Of a stretch of 64,000 bases of DNA, positions 22,629-35,385 are shown one piece after another. This stretch comes from Anastrepha obliqua (Eukaryota; Arthropoda; Insecta; Diptera; Tephritidae). How positions within the stretch are numbered: position 1 is the first letter of the stretch; the number at the start of each line of letters is the position of its first letter. Below the pieces are notes generated by a model. That model had not been told where the DNA came from, made no database searches, and saw nothing but the letters and a program-made list of their open reading frames with translations. The stretch covers positions 72,294,001 to 72,358,000 of the forward strand of contig NC_072895.1 of the NCBI RefSeq assembly GCF_027943255.1, read 5' to 3'. Both the position numbers and the translations under genes were made by a program.

Positions 22629-24651
22629 TATTTTCACATAATATAAGAACAATGGTAATCGCTAATAGTCACAGGGTAAATGCTTCACCACATCCAAAAG
22701 ACTCAAGACACAAACTTGTTGTATAGTCTGTTTTGAACGGCGAGTTTAAATTCAACAAAGAGCTATTGAAGCCACATCCAATTCTATTAAATTCATATAG
22801 CATACTTTTAGGCGCATTTATTTTACGGTAGAAAAAATATTGCATGCGAGAAATAAAGTTGGCTAAGACATTTTTTTAGACCAATATAAATAATTCGATT
22901 AAATAAATATATATTTGTGCCCCATTCCTCTATGTACATATATACAAAGTCTGCTTCCGTCAATCTCTATTTTTATTTAAAGACAATAAATAATTTTTTA
23001 GCCAATTTTTCGTTCCACTGAATTTGTCAGAGACTTTTGATGAATTTCAGATAAAACTAAAATTTGTATTTCAGATTTTCCCAACACTCGCCTCTGTTTC
23101 TTTCCAAGTACATATGTATATTTACATATATAAGCATAATAGCTTGGTTTGCGGGAACGGTAAATGTACAATAAATATCGAAATATTACCGCGGAATTTT
23201 ATTCATGTGAACGACATTGTGAAAAAAGTGATCATAAGCAATTTTATGAGCAATAAATAAATTACGCTCTACTGGGCAGATGCATACTAGGGGAGGAGCA
23301 CTTCGAAAATAAACAAGCATAACTGTAATTTTTCTTATTTTTTCACTTTTTTATATGAATACAAATTGCCTGCTTGGCTTACAATGTTCAACTATGATAA
23401 ACTGTTGTTGCTTGTTGAAGAGTTGAAGAGTTCAACTTGTACAACATTCTTATGGAAGTTTGTATTTTATTTATGATTATGTGCATAAAAAGTACAATTG
23501 GAAGTTGAACTGATCTAATTGTTTTTAATATTTACTAACTGGAAAATGATTAAATAAAAGATGTACCAGGAGCATGTAATGTTCAACTATATTAATCCAC
23601 ACTTTAATTTTTTTTAATTTTTCCATTCACCAGAATTTCAATAAATTTTCAAGAAATATCATAGTAATGAGCTTATATTGTTATTAAATGCAAGCCGAGT
23701 TTTACGAAATGTGGAAAATCTGGGCAAGAACGATTAGGAACTCAAAAACTGCGTTACCGTGCTCAAAAATTGAGGCAATGCTGCTGATTTTTGCCTGTAA
23801 TAGTTACAGAGTGTATTACAATTTTTTTTTTTTCAATCACACCAGTTGCAAATAAGAATATAGTTTAGTGTTTTGGGTTTAAACAGCGCCCTAGGGCCAT
23901 GCTCCCATAATAAGGTTTTAGCTAAAAAACGAGCTGACAAGAGTTGAAAAATAAATGTGAGATCAACTACGATTGCTTAGTCAAATATGGTTGATCATGT
24001 AAGTATTTTTTATAGTCGTTAGTTAAAAAAATGGATGCGTAACAATTCAATAGTGAAATCGCGCCTAATCCACCATTGCGGACTAAAAAAGTTGAACGGT
24101 ATTTAGTCAGTAGTCTTAAGGAAAAAAATAGGGAAACAATCTGAATCTCCTCTCATCTGGTTGTGTGTTGAAATGAAAAAAATTCTGGTCGCTGATGTAA
24201 GCTTGGATCCAACCAAATACACTTCTTTTTTGATGCTGATTTGAATTTATACGATTTGTCAAACCATTTTTTTTTTTCACTTTAGAATACAAATTCATTG
24301 TGGTATATTTCTGTTTTTGTTAAAAATACAATTAAAATTTAATTTATTTAATGTATGATTGGATCTAAATAATCTTGCCTAATTTTAAATGGAATAATTA
24401 GTGTTGAAGGGAAGAAATGAATTGTTAGTTTTTTTGCTGGTTATTGCATAACTGTATTTTGTATGCGGTTTTTTGCGATTTTTTACTTGGAGTATCTGAA
24501 TGTATATTGTTTTTCCTATTTTTTAACAAAGTAAATTACTTTTTCGTAATTTTTTATATTCGGCTTTCTGAGGGACGAATATACCGCGTGAAAGGCCAAG
24601 TGTATTATGAGTGGAAGTTAACTCAATATAGGTATATATACATATATATAT
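22629..24651. other. Non-coding stretch
   Basis: A+T-rich with simple repeats (TATATA near 23100 and 24640, poly-T near 23822). No gene seen. Confidence 0.5.
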
Positions 24652-24790
24652 AATTGGCGCTTACATCCTTTTAGGGTGTTTGGTCGAGCTCCTCTTTCTA
24701 TTTGTGACGGGCGTCTTGATGTTGTTCCACAAATGGAGGGACCTACAGTTTCAAGCCGGCTCCGAACGGCAGATATTTTTATGAGGAGCC
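24652..24790 (-). repeat. 5'-truncated SINE copy
   Basis: 3' half only, on the minus strand: AATTGGCGC, GGTGTTTGGTCGAGCTCCTC, TTGTTCCACAAATGGAGGG and CTCCGAACGGCAGATATTTT. A TATATA repeat abuts its 3' end, as in the copy at 3892-4148. Confidence 0.8.
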
Positions 24791-26337
24791 ACCAAAGCAT
24801 GAAATTAGAATACAGGTTTTTGGAATTTTTTTAACTTTTATAATAGTTTTGAAAATTGATTTAAATGGTTATATATGTATATATTGTCAGACTGGTCAAC
24901 TTTCCGACAACCTTTGCCACCAACCCAAATTTCAATAACAAAATGTATACACCGTAGCGCCCTTAAATTACTGACTCTGCTCATGTTTACAGCAACCTAC
25001 AAACTGTACAACAATATTTTAACAAATGCGGTACACTTCAGCAACGAATTTGCATTCAATTTGAATAGCAACACAGAAAAACCGAAAACCAACAAAGCAA
25101 CATATGAACAAAAAGAGATCCTTGTAGTAGCGCAGTGACTGAGGGCGATCCAATTCAAAGCGATGTGATATGATATGAAGCTGCGAGATTTATGTGCAAC
25201 ACGTTGCCACAAATGCCACATAAATTTCCACCCATCAAATGAGAAGCGCAAAAATGAAGAACAAACTCAAAAAATGAAAAAAAAAATTTCAGCAAAACTA
25301 TGCACAGATGTTAACAGAAAATTGAAAACTCCTAAAAGATGAGCGTGAAAAAGCAAGAAAAAGAACAGAATCTGTCAGAAAAACCAACAAACAAAATGCA
25401 GATAAAATCTTAAAAGTATGCGGCAGAAAACGATATAAAAGGCAAATTTGTCCTTCTGTCAGCGTTCAATAAAAGGCCAATAAATTGTGTAGCACTATTA
25501 GAAAATTGGAAAAAAGATTAAATAACAGAAAATGCAGCAGAGATGAATGTATGAACAAGCTAAATGAAAAAAAGCCCCAAAACTGTATTGAACTGCGTTT
25601 AGCTGCGTCGAAGCGAGCAGCTTGTTAAACAGATTCTCTTCAGGTGGCAGCTTACAAGTAAGCATGCCAACCGACTAGCTTTTTCTTCACAAAACACAAA
25701 AAACTAAAAACAATAGCACAAACAGCTAAAAATTAATTACCCGCTCGTAAGTAGCGCATGCGCCAAACACAACGATAATTACAACAACAACACAATTGTA
25801 AATAAAGCTTCAGCTTCAGTCTGAGTCTCAGTCTCGATTTCAGGTTCAGCTACCAAGATACAGCTGCCGTGATAAGCTGCAGCAGTTACATTATCTCAAA
25901 TGCACACGAGCTAATCTACAAGAGAATTCTTACAATTTGTTGTTCTTAATAATGATGGTTGTTGGTGTTGCTACTTCTATTTATGTACGCTTGTTAGTCG
26001 CGTATTTATACAGGAAGCTCAGAAGCCACGGCATCAGTATTCAACATTATTTATCCCGCCACTTCGCCTGTTGACCACTCGCAATCCACTTGACCAAACC
26101 AACAGCCGATGCCGTCGGTGAGTCTGTACAGACTTCTTGGCAGATAGCGCGCTTGTGACAGCTCAGGGCATTTATGCTGCCTGCTGTCTAGCTCAAATGT
26201 TTAGGGCGAAAAAATTGCAGCTCATAGGCATAAATAAAGTACACCTTTTAAGTAAACATGAACAACAACACCTCACTCCTCCCTAGTTATCTTGAACACA
26301 GGTGACTTCCCATTGCATCAGCACGCGTAGGCGTTTG
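24791..26337. other. Upstream region of the Cpr47Ee-like gene, no ORF
   Basis: No coding frame. It includes a run of degenerate CAGTCTCAGTCTCG-type repeats at about 25815-25850 and CAACAA tracts. As the region just 5' of a cuticle gene it is a candidate enhancer region, by position only. Confidence 0.3.
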
Positions 26338-26374
26338 TATAAATACAAAGCGTAACTGCTGCTGGAAATTAGTT
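26338..26374 (+). promoter_or_regulatory. Candidate TATA promoter of the Cpr47Ee-like gene
   Basis: TATAAAT at 26338-26344, with an initiator-like TTAGTT around A 26371, about 33 bases downstream. A second initiator-like TCAGTT lies near 26444. The spacing is right for an insect TATA promoter. The link to the gene is positional. Confidence 0.35.
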
Positions 26375-26735
26375 GCGCCGCGGCCTTTAAGGGATTACCT
26401 GAGTGCTAAGCCTTACAATACTCTACTATAGAAATTACTATCGTCAGTTCTCATCTCTGCGTCTTTGTTAATGCTGGAGATATATGTAATATTGCAAAAA
26501 ACAAAACTCGCGAAAACTCTCACAAAAATAGTGTTTTGTTCGAAAGGCTGACAATTTATTTAATCGCAAAAATGTTTAGCAAATCGAAATTCGCCTCGAT
26601 GCACTACAAACGCTGATGGGAAGTTAGTTGTCGCACTGTGTATTCTATCGCTAATCGTGAACTACTTACAATTGTACTAAAATTTACTACAACAACAACA
26701 AAATTGTGTGAGATACAAATAGTTCCGGTGAGGTG

Positions 26736-26774
26736 ATGAGCGTTTTTCATCCAATGGATAAATTGAATTTCCGG
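26736..26774 (+). CDS. Candidate first coding exon of the Cpr47Ee-like gene
   Basis: ATG at 26736, or in frame at 26754, reads MSVFHP-MDKLNFR and ends at CGG|GTAAAAC (26774/26775) in phase 0, matching the phase-0 acceptor at 29744. Joined, MDKLNFR-LLAGLVLSLSL makes a good signal peptide with a basic n-region. The intron would be about 3 kb. The pattern mirrors the 9-codon first exon of the Cpr47Ef-like gene. The donor is only moderate and other short exons cannot be excluded. Confidence 0.35.
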
Positions 26775-29700
26775 GTAAAACTAAAAAGTGTATATACATG
26801 ATAGGCATACAAAATATCGTATACTAATTATTTTAGGTAATATAACTTTCTAGTGAAGTTATACATACATAATATATATATTTATGTATATATATGTATA
26901 TTCGATTGGCACACACATCTTTTGTTTGGTGTTCGCCCGCGCTCCTTCTCCAAATTCTGATGTGCGTCTTGCTGTTGCTCCACAAATAAAGACTGTAACT
27001 CACGCCTTGTGGCGTCTCCGAATGACAGGTGGTTTTTGTGAGGAGCTTTTTCATGGGTAAAATACACTCCATGGCTTGCCATTGCTTGCCGATAGGCGGC
27101 CGTCAATAGAAAAAAACCTGCAATTTAAACTATCATTTGGTGTTTCAATGGTAGCCACACACCAGTCCACTCGGCAACTAAACTAGAATAATAAAAACAC
27201 TGCATAAAAACATTTTTAGAACAGAAAAGCGATCCTTTAATATCAAAAGTATATCAAGTGCAGACCACTTCTTTAGAGCAAAGTTCTAGCTCAGCACGTT
27301 TTAATTTTTTTACAAATGACATTTTTCTAATTTTGATCACAGAAATCTGTATCTGACGTGTAAAAAGCGTTATAAGAGGGGTTTCCGTATTATCGTAAAT
27401 GTAAATAGCAGAAGAAATATTTTAAGTCCTCGTTACTTACGTAAAGTTTTTTTAAACTTTTTTTCGGAAACAGGCCACATCTAGGGGCTGAAGTCAAAAA
27501 AACAAACCAGAAAATATACTTAAAGGAAGGTCTTACCGTTAATATCCATGCAGTTTTACACGAAGTATTGTGTGAATTAAATTTTTCTTTACGTCAATAT
27601 ATAAAATTTTACCCAATACTGCTTAAGGGGTTACATATTTTTAACAAATCCGGAAAAGATGGCTAAATTTATAAAACAAACTATTTCTAAATAATAGGGT
27701 GCCTTACATAATAAAATTTGTTACATGTTTAGACTTCCGCCACAATTTTTCGGAAAAATATTAAGAATTGCATCAGCTGGTCCAATTTGAAAAATACCTA
27801 CAAAAATCGAGATTTTTAGAAAATAATATATTTTAAAAAATATTTTTTGCCAACAAATCTTCTCAGTCAGATAGAACAGTTTAAACTTAAAAAGTCTATA
27901 TACAATTTTCGAAAAATTGTGTCAACAAAATCAAAATAATAATTTTTTGGTGCTATTTTTGATTTTTCGGGCTATAGGTTTAAGAAATCGCGAATAACAC
28001 AGCCAAATCTTGACCGATTTAGATTGCTAAGACTTCATTCATATTTCTCATACTTTTTATATCTTTAAATTAACGCCAATATTTTTTCCTATATATCAAC
28101 ATTTTATTTTGATTTTATCAAACAAAATTTAGAAAAATATATTTTTATAAAAACTATATTTTTGGAAGTACATAGTTTCAAATCTGTACACCTCACGCAA
28201 ATCTTAATATTTTTTGGAAACATTTTGGCGGTATTCTTAACATATAATAAGTTGTATTGTTCTGATGGAAAAACAGTACCAGTTTTTTTTTTTTTGTATG
28301 GAGAGTGATGCACCCTACTTAAAAATAGCAGGCAAACAATTTCTGTCCGACATAAAAAAGCGTATCAAAGAGATTTGGCCTGAAGAGCAGAAGAGCTTTT
28401 AATTGGCATAAGAATATCTAGATGCACATCGGAAATTGGAGAAAATATATAGCCTAAACACTTACCATTACAAACAATGTTATAAAATTACTCAGTTTTC
28501 TGGCATATATTAAGCCTTATTTCTTAAGGGGAAACAGTCTTCGTAAAAAGTTAATTTTATGGTTTTAAATATAGCATAGCTACGTTTTTTTCTCTAAACA
28601 CCGTGTGTAAGCAACTATAATAAATAAGTCTACATATTTTCCTAAGTTTTCATCAGTCTTGAGAAAAATGGTGGTGTTCTTCATATCTCATATAGAAATA
28701 TTTGTCTTAGTAAGTCTCCAAAGCTCTGAAACTCTTTAATGATACCAAAAACTTTTTCCTAATATCTATGGCTTTATTTATTTTTTATTATTTGGTTTAT
28801 AGAATATGGAAGAGTAGGGCAGAATGAAAAATTTAGTCAATTGTCAAGGTGGAAATTTTATAGAATACTTAGATTTAGCATGACAAAAATATTACAATTT
28901 TTAAAATTCAATCATGCTGGATCAGTCTTTCCAACTTTTCACAGAAAACATGGTATTTTTTCCACTGTACGGCCGATAAAGCACACCAAGCAGTGACTTA
29001 CCTGATAGAAAAGATTAAGAAAAAAATTGATTTTAACAAATTGCAAATATTTCTCCAGCGAGAGTCTATTAATGATGAATGTTCAAGCCAAACGCACAAA
29101 TTTTCCAATTCAGATATTACAGAAAATAGTGCGGTCAGTCTAAAGCTCTTCAGCTATTAAATATAACTACTCTAGGAGAACACATGATGGTAATTTTTTC
29201 ATTATATATAAAATACCTACTTGTCAACCATTGTCTGAGAAAAATTATGGTCTAATTATAACAAGCATGTATTTTGCGGATTATCCTGACATAAGCAGGG
29301 AATAATTAAATGTTTTTTAAGAAAAGTAAACTAAATATTTAACTCGGCTTTCTTTGACCGCAATTAAAAAATTGTTGGAAGTCCAAAAAAGCAAGGCAAA
29401 CGCCATGCTGAAATTATGCGGCCGTAATGTCTTTTGGGCTCACGAACTCCAAAGGCTGAGTTTCCGAAAGCTTTTTAGGCTTAACTAATTTTATCATTTT
29501 GGCCAGGTAAAGCAAATGGAAATGAGAATCATGATCTTGTATGAAGATCACTGCCTTCGTGGAAATTACTCATTTCTGACGGTTTCTTAAACTTAATACT
29601 GATAATAATTTTTTATTGATTTTTTATTTAGCGCTTAGCAAAGATTTTTTCGTATATTTCTCAGTGTCTTTTTTTATTTTTGGTTGTGATTTTTCTTGCT

Positions 29701-31004
29701 TGATTTATCATTCATATTTTGATTTTTTGCTACTTTGTTACAGCTGCTAGCCGGTTTAGTATTATCGCTCAGTTTGTCGCAGCATACTTGTCGCTGTCAG
29801 CCTAACGCACTCTTCAATCAATCACCATTTCAGCGACAACAACAGACACAATTACGCCAGCAGTTACAGCAGCAGCAACAACAGCAACATCAACAACGAC
29901 AACAACAGCAGGGCTTTCCCAATTCTCTAAACACCTTGCAACCAGTTGGTGCAATATCACCCATCTCACAGCTCTCCGGCATAGTACCACAGGTACATAC
30001 ATGAAGTAGGAAGTACTTTCGCGGATTTTCAATTCATTTTAATAATTTTTTCCCATTGTTCATAAACATTTTTAATACAACTCCTTTTAAGAGTCCCTTT
30101 CGCATCTATAATCGTCTTGACCAACCAAACTATGTGCCCATTACCGCCTATCAGAATGATCTCAACTATGACGGCAGCTTTTCATATGGTTACGCCTCGG
30201 CCGATGGTACTACCGCCCAGGCGCAGGGGTATGTAAAAAATTTGGGCCTAGGCGAAGATGTCGAAGCACAGGTGGTGCAAGGTTCATACTCTTACACCTC
30301 ACCGGAGGGCACGCCCATAACTGTACGTTATATAGCCGATGAGAATGGTGAATATGAGAAAGCTAATGAAAACCTCTTTGAGACACTTTTATTAATTACA
30401 TCTTCCTCCAGGATTTCGCGCTGAGGGTGCTCACATTCCCACACCTCCCCCCATACCCGACGCAATTGCCAAGTCGCTTCAATATATCGCCAGCGTGCAG
30501 CAACCCTACCAACAGGCCATCAACCCCAATCTGAATCCATACCAAACGCCTTTTCGTCAATTTTCGGGTCAACAACGTCCAGGTCAACAGCAGCAATTGA
30601 CTCCTTTTCAACTACAACAACAACAACAACGTGCATATCAGCAACAACTTGCTGGCCAATTGCAGCCACCTTTTCCACAGTTCCCTGGCGCTCAACAACC
30701 ACAATCGAATGCATTTTACGGAGGCGGCCTCGGTGGTGGCTTGCCGGGACAAGGTCAGCTTCCAGGTCAATTTGGCGATTTAAGTGGGCAAAACTTTACC
30801 CAGCAGCCGCAAAATTTACAGCAAGAACAACAACAGCAAGTATTACAGCAGCAACAGAAAAATCAACAACAGCAACAGCACCAGCAGCAACAACAACAGC
30901 AATTAGCCACACAAGAATTGCGCGCACGCCCCAATCAGCTGGTGAACCCTTTCGGCTACAATCAATATCGGCGTTACAAAAAAGCGGCATTGACGAAAAA
31001 TTAA
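26736..31004 (+). CDS. Cpr47Ee: Glutamine-rich RR-1 cuticle protein, Cpr47Ee-like (4 exons)
   Basis: Secreted cuticle protein that should bind chitin through a Rebers-Riddiford (RR-1, chitin_bind_4) domain. Exons: candidate 26736-26774, then 29744-29992, 30092-30347 and 30412-31004; introns 2 and 3 are 99 and 64 bp with GT-AG ends. Exon 2 follows TTGTTACAG and supplies a hydrophobic LLAGLVLSLSLS signal core, then Q-rich sequence. The RR-1 domain (about residues 115-185) starts near YDGSFSYGYASADGTTAQAQ, includes SYTSPEGTPITVRYIADEN, and continues across the 30347/30412 splice as GFRAEGAHIPTPPPIP. Exons 2-4 give 365 residues in frame plus stop. The C-terminal half is rich in polyglutamine tracts (CAG/CAA). 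A SINE sits in intron 1. The assignment to Cpr47Ee is from domain sequence, Q-richness and the neighbouring Cpr47Ef-like gene; another 47E-cluster paralogue is the main alternative. Confidence 0.75.
26904..27178 (-). repeat. Diverged SINE copy inside the first intron
   Basis: Minus-strand copy with all family blocks (GATTGGCAC, TTTGTTTGGTGTTC, GAGGAGCTTTTTCATGG, TTGGTGTTTCAATGG, CCAGTCCACTCGGCAAC), well diverged. It starts about 130 bases after the candidate splice donor of the Cpr47Ee-like gene and has a TATATA tract at its 3' end. Confidence 0.75.
27179..29743. other. Intron 1 of the Cpr47Ee-like gene (remainder)
   Basis: Very A+T-rich. A frame at 28104-28313 is low-complexity. The block at 29370-29480 is G+C-richer but unassigned. 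Ends with TACTTTGTTACAG, the acceptor of exon 2. Confidence 0.4.
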
Positions 31005-31742
31005 ATACACAACAGCAATTACTACCCATAAGCATAGAATTAATAAGACTTAACGATTTAGATTCACTGAATACAGTTTTTGGCTTCGATTTTTTACTGT
31101 GTTGCTCGATAATTTATTTTGCTATGTTTTTTTAGTTTTAAATTAGCAAGAAGATAGTTTTGGTGTGGTTTTCTGTATGTGGCTTTTAAGAATTATTTCA
31201 TACATATAATGTTTTATTTAAGAAAGATTTTTTGATGAAGAGAAATGAATTAGTCATATTTTAGTAATTCAAATACATGAAACACATGTTGCCGAAAATA
31301 CCAATTTTTAGTAGTTTCAATTATATATATTTTTTTAAATATCTAGTCCAGGAAGAAATATTCCGTGAAGCTCCCTAAAGATGGCCTATAGATAGCAAGG
31401 TGTAATTTTTTCGATTTTTTTTAACCTACAGATATATATAAAATTAATTGAAGTATGAATGCTTAATGAATGCTACGTGTTTTTTTTCCCAGACCAATTC
31501 TTAACGCTTAGTAGTTCAACTCTTCAGCATTTACTCAAAATATGATCGGATGTCTTACAGTCCTCCAGAAAGATCTTTCAATTTGTCTTACTAAAACGAC
31601 AAAACCGGTATATAAAAGCAGGAACCATAATCGAATCCAAATCCTACACAAAAATCTCCAACTGTCTCCTTATTGTGACTCCTCCTATTTCTCCGTGATT
31701 GCTCTGACCTAGATTTACTCAGTCTGTAATTATTTGAACTTT
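31005..31742. other. 3' flank of the Cpr47Ee-like gene
   Basis: 3' UTR and intergenic DNA. I see no clear AATAAA close to the stop, so the transcript end is not placed. Confidence 0.4.
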
Positions 31743-31990
31743 GGCGGCCGCCGTAGCGAAATGGGTTGGTGCGTGGCTACTATTCGGTAGTGTCCGTGTG
31801 CGAAATCCGCTGTGTACACAGAACTGAAAAAAATACAGAAACTATTTTTTTTCTAATATGGGTTGCTCCCCGGCAACCGAGTGTAACTCAGCTATGAAAC
31901 ATCTTCTCATAAAAAGCCATCTGCCGTTCGGAGACGGCACAAAACTCCACACCACAAATTGGAGGAGTAGCTCCGCCAAATACCCAACAA
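31743..31990 (+). repeat. tRNA-derived SINE, diverged
   Basis: Plus-strand copy with head GGCGGCCGCCGTAGCGAAATG, body blocks (CTCATAAAAAGCCATCTGCC, AATTGGAGGAGTAGCTCCGC) and an end near ACCCAACAATTACTC. Box B is damaged (GTGCGAAATCC). Confidence 0.75.
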
Positions 31991-34179
31991 TTACTCAAAT
32001 ATATATTATACTTATTTGAAATAGCAACTGCAGAATAGTTCAAGATGCAAGAAGACGTTTGTTTGCTAATACTTCTCTTGCTAGCTCATTAGCGACCTTG
32101 TAGCCTTTGATTCTGCGATGGTCAAGTACCTAGCAAAACTTTACTGTGGGTTTGGTTGTCACATACTAGGGTGTAACTAATATTTGTATTTAAGATGTGG
32201 GGGCCGTTCGTCCAAGCCTTTCGAACGGGTATTCTAGCTTCAACCATTCTGCTCAACAAAAAATACTGCACTTTTCAAACATCTCGACAGTAAAGCGTTC
32301 AAACCACTTTTAAAAACTATGAGGGATATGCACTTTAAATACTTATACTTAAGCTTGTGAAGAGAATCACAAGCATATTAGAAGAACACGTTTTCTCTTA
32401 TCCGAAAAGCTTCCCGGCAGAGGTCAGATAAAGTTTACTAAACTATTTATTTGTGTCATCAGATCATTTATTAGTTTCAAAAAAGTAATCAGTTTGAATA
32501 AATATGCAAAATAATTAAACCTTTTAAGTAAATATAGTTTTAGTGAATTTGGTTTTTGAATACAATTTTATTTGTTGAGTCTGTCTTTAATAAAAATAGG
32601 TGCAATGCCACACGAACATAAATTTTCTATTTCAATCAGCATATACAGTGAGCATAGAACCTGGAATCAATCGAATGGTTGATACATATACATATATATA
32701 ACCCTCCTCCTCATACTTACTTAAGACGTTTTATTCTTCTTAAAAAATTTGTGACCGTTAAGAGACGATAATTTAAAAATGGGGAGATCAATAAGGCGTT
32801 TTCTAAAGCGTTTTAACAAAAGAATTAAATAACTTCAAGAAGCTGGTTTTATTATTTTTATTATTGATCTCCTAACATATAAATAGAAACGCATACCCAT
32901 GGTATAGTACACGCATATGTTTTGATAGTTTTTCGCATTTATGCAATGCAATGTAGACGATTTGAAACAAATATCTTTTGCCTGTTTTCATAAGTAAATA
33001 CATAAGTGAATTTTAAAAAGTTTTTAAACAATGAAATAATTCAAAGCATTTAGCTTTCCACGAAAACAAAAGTTTACAATTGTGCATATGATCTCGAGTA
33101 AGGGTTAAGAAACGAAAGAAAGCTCGGGAGAGCTTTACTTGCACACATATACATACACCATATATGTATAGGTATACACATTTGAAGCATGTTTTTAGGC
33201 TGAATATCACAGGCAATCAAAGGTTTGTGCATTGCGTACAGCAACGCTGTGCAATAATCAAATGAGATTAAAAATAAATAAATAAGAATATGATTTGCGT
33301 ATTTACAGTGCGTTAAATAATTGGCAATTTATTTGTTGCTTATTTAATTTTAATAATTCTTCAAATAAACAACAAAAACCTATAAATCTAAGCTTCAAAC
33401 TTTATGCAAATAAAAAAAAAACTAACAAATTTTCATCAAAATTTTGAAATTTTTAATTTGAATTTTCACATTTAAAAAAAATATATCGAGTATTCGATAG
33501 ATGAATCGCAATTGCCAAAACTAAGCGATTTTTGAGACACTTTAAACTCGCACTCTTTTACAACAAATTTCAATGGGTTATAAAATTGCATACTCGAGTT
33601 TTTTTTCAAATTTTGATTAACCTTCGCCTTGGACCCAATTTTTAACTACATACGCATATGAAAATAACATGCAATGATATACACTGAGTTCGCGCAACTT
33701 ACAAACATACCTACATAAATACGTTCAATCTTGAGTGCGGCTAAAATTTGGTTCAAATATTACTCCAACTGGTACTAAATAACATGTACGTACATGTTGA
33801 GAGGAAATTATTATGTATTTTGGTATTATGATATGCCTCATTGTCTAACAAGCACCATATAAATCGACTTTTAAGATGTTATACAAAAATTAAGTGAACT
33901 CCACCAACTTTACATTCAAGTTCATATATATAGCAACATATTTTGTTTAAGTGGTATAGTCATAACCGGCTAGCGTTCTATGGCTAGATTTCCGCCCACC
34001 ATAAAGAATCTCTTAATTCACAGCTAAAGCAGAATACCGCCGTTCCTATAGATTTTTTACGTCTTGAAATTCATCTTACATCTTAAACTTGAATATGATG
34101 TATAGTAGCTACAGAAGACCTTTCGAACTACATCTAACGTAGGCTATACCAACTGTCGAGTGATTAATATATATATACA
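31991..34179. other. Non-coding stretch
   Basis: Frame 33013-33216 has no features. A somewhat G+C-richer block at 32080-32260 is unassigned. No gene seen. Confidence 0.4.
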
Positions 34180-34422
34180 TTAGGCCGGGTCGATTTGTGG
34201 GGAGGCAAAAAAATCGCTCATTGCTCTGTGAAAATCATATTCTAGGGATCAAAATAAGAAACTTTGCCGAAGGAACCATACCTCTAAAACGATATTTTTA
34301 AATTGGGGGACATAAGAATTCGTTTTAGAGGTATGGTTCCTTCGGCAAAGTTTCTTATTTTGATCCCTAGAATACGATTTTCACAGAGCAATGAGCGATT
34401 TTTAAATCAACCCGCCCTAATA
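34180..34422. mobile_element. Foldback MITE with 83-bp arms
   Basis: 34209-34291 and 34321-34403 are inverted copies, 83 bp each with one mismatch seen, separated by a 29-bp loop. Outside them, TTAGGCCGGGTCGATTT and AAATCAACCCGCCCTAA continue the inverted repeat; about ten bases (GTGGGGAGGC) are present only on the left. TA sits at each outer edge. No protein coded. Confidence 0.85.
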
Positions 34423-35385
34423 TACATATATACATATGTGAAAACAATTACCTTACAACCCCACTCAACTGTTATGGAAATATCAAAAATACATACTATA
34501 AATTTAAATGTTTTTTTTATTCACGCCGTAGGCACTAAACACAATTTTTTTTAATATTGAGCGATATTGTATAGAATTCATTCATGCACATTTTCAACAT
34601 TACTATAAAATATGCTTTGGGTGTACACTGTTGATTAATGCAATCAAACAACTCAATCTTAGCTGTAACCTCTTTATTTATTCAAGACTTATATGAAAAA
34701 TTAATCAATTTTTATTGTTAATCATTAATTTGTTCATAGCCTCCCCTTAATACGAGTGGTGACACACAAATGCTCGACTTCAATTAATGGTAATGAATTA
34801 TTGCGAAAATTGTTAATTTAAAAAAATAAATAAAATATTTAACGAAGAGCGGATACTTTTTTTAAGATTTTTTTTCAATTCTGAATTTGTTGTTCGATAT
34901 AGATATTTTTTTTTTTACTTACCATCTTGTGTTTGCATTGCAGCCAAAAAAAAATATCTATTTGCAACTGAAGTGAAGATGAGAACTGCAGAGTGTAAAA
35001 AATAAAATGTTCGCGCATTCAGATTTTTATAACAAAAACGTGACAAACTCGTAGTAATCAAATGTCAATAGATAGCCAGTTGGCAGAGTTTGCAAAAAGT
35101 ACAATAACAAAAGTAAAGGTGTACAATTGCTGAACATTTGTCTTTTAACTGCTTTGGTATTTTTTAGGCATTTTTAATATTCATATTTCCTCTCATTTAT
35201 TATATTTTTAGATTTATTTATATTTGTGAAGAGTTTTACAAAGTTTAATTCACAGCTTTTTTCCATATAAGTCTTTTTTGTTACAAAAAAGTATGACTAC
35301 TACCAGGCTTTATGATAATTTTAAGAATTAAATCGGAATTGTTAAATCAACAATATCTGCTGCAAGTACAATTACTTTAAACCCT
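34423..35385. other. Non-coding stretch
   Basis: A+T-rich with several poly-A and poly-T runs. No gene seen. Confidence 0.5.
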
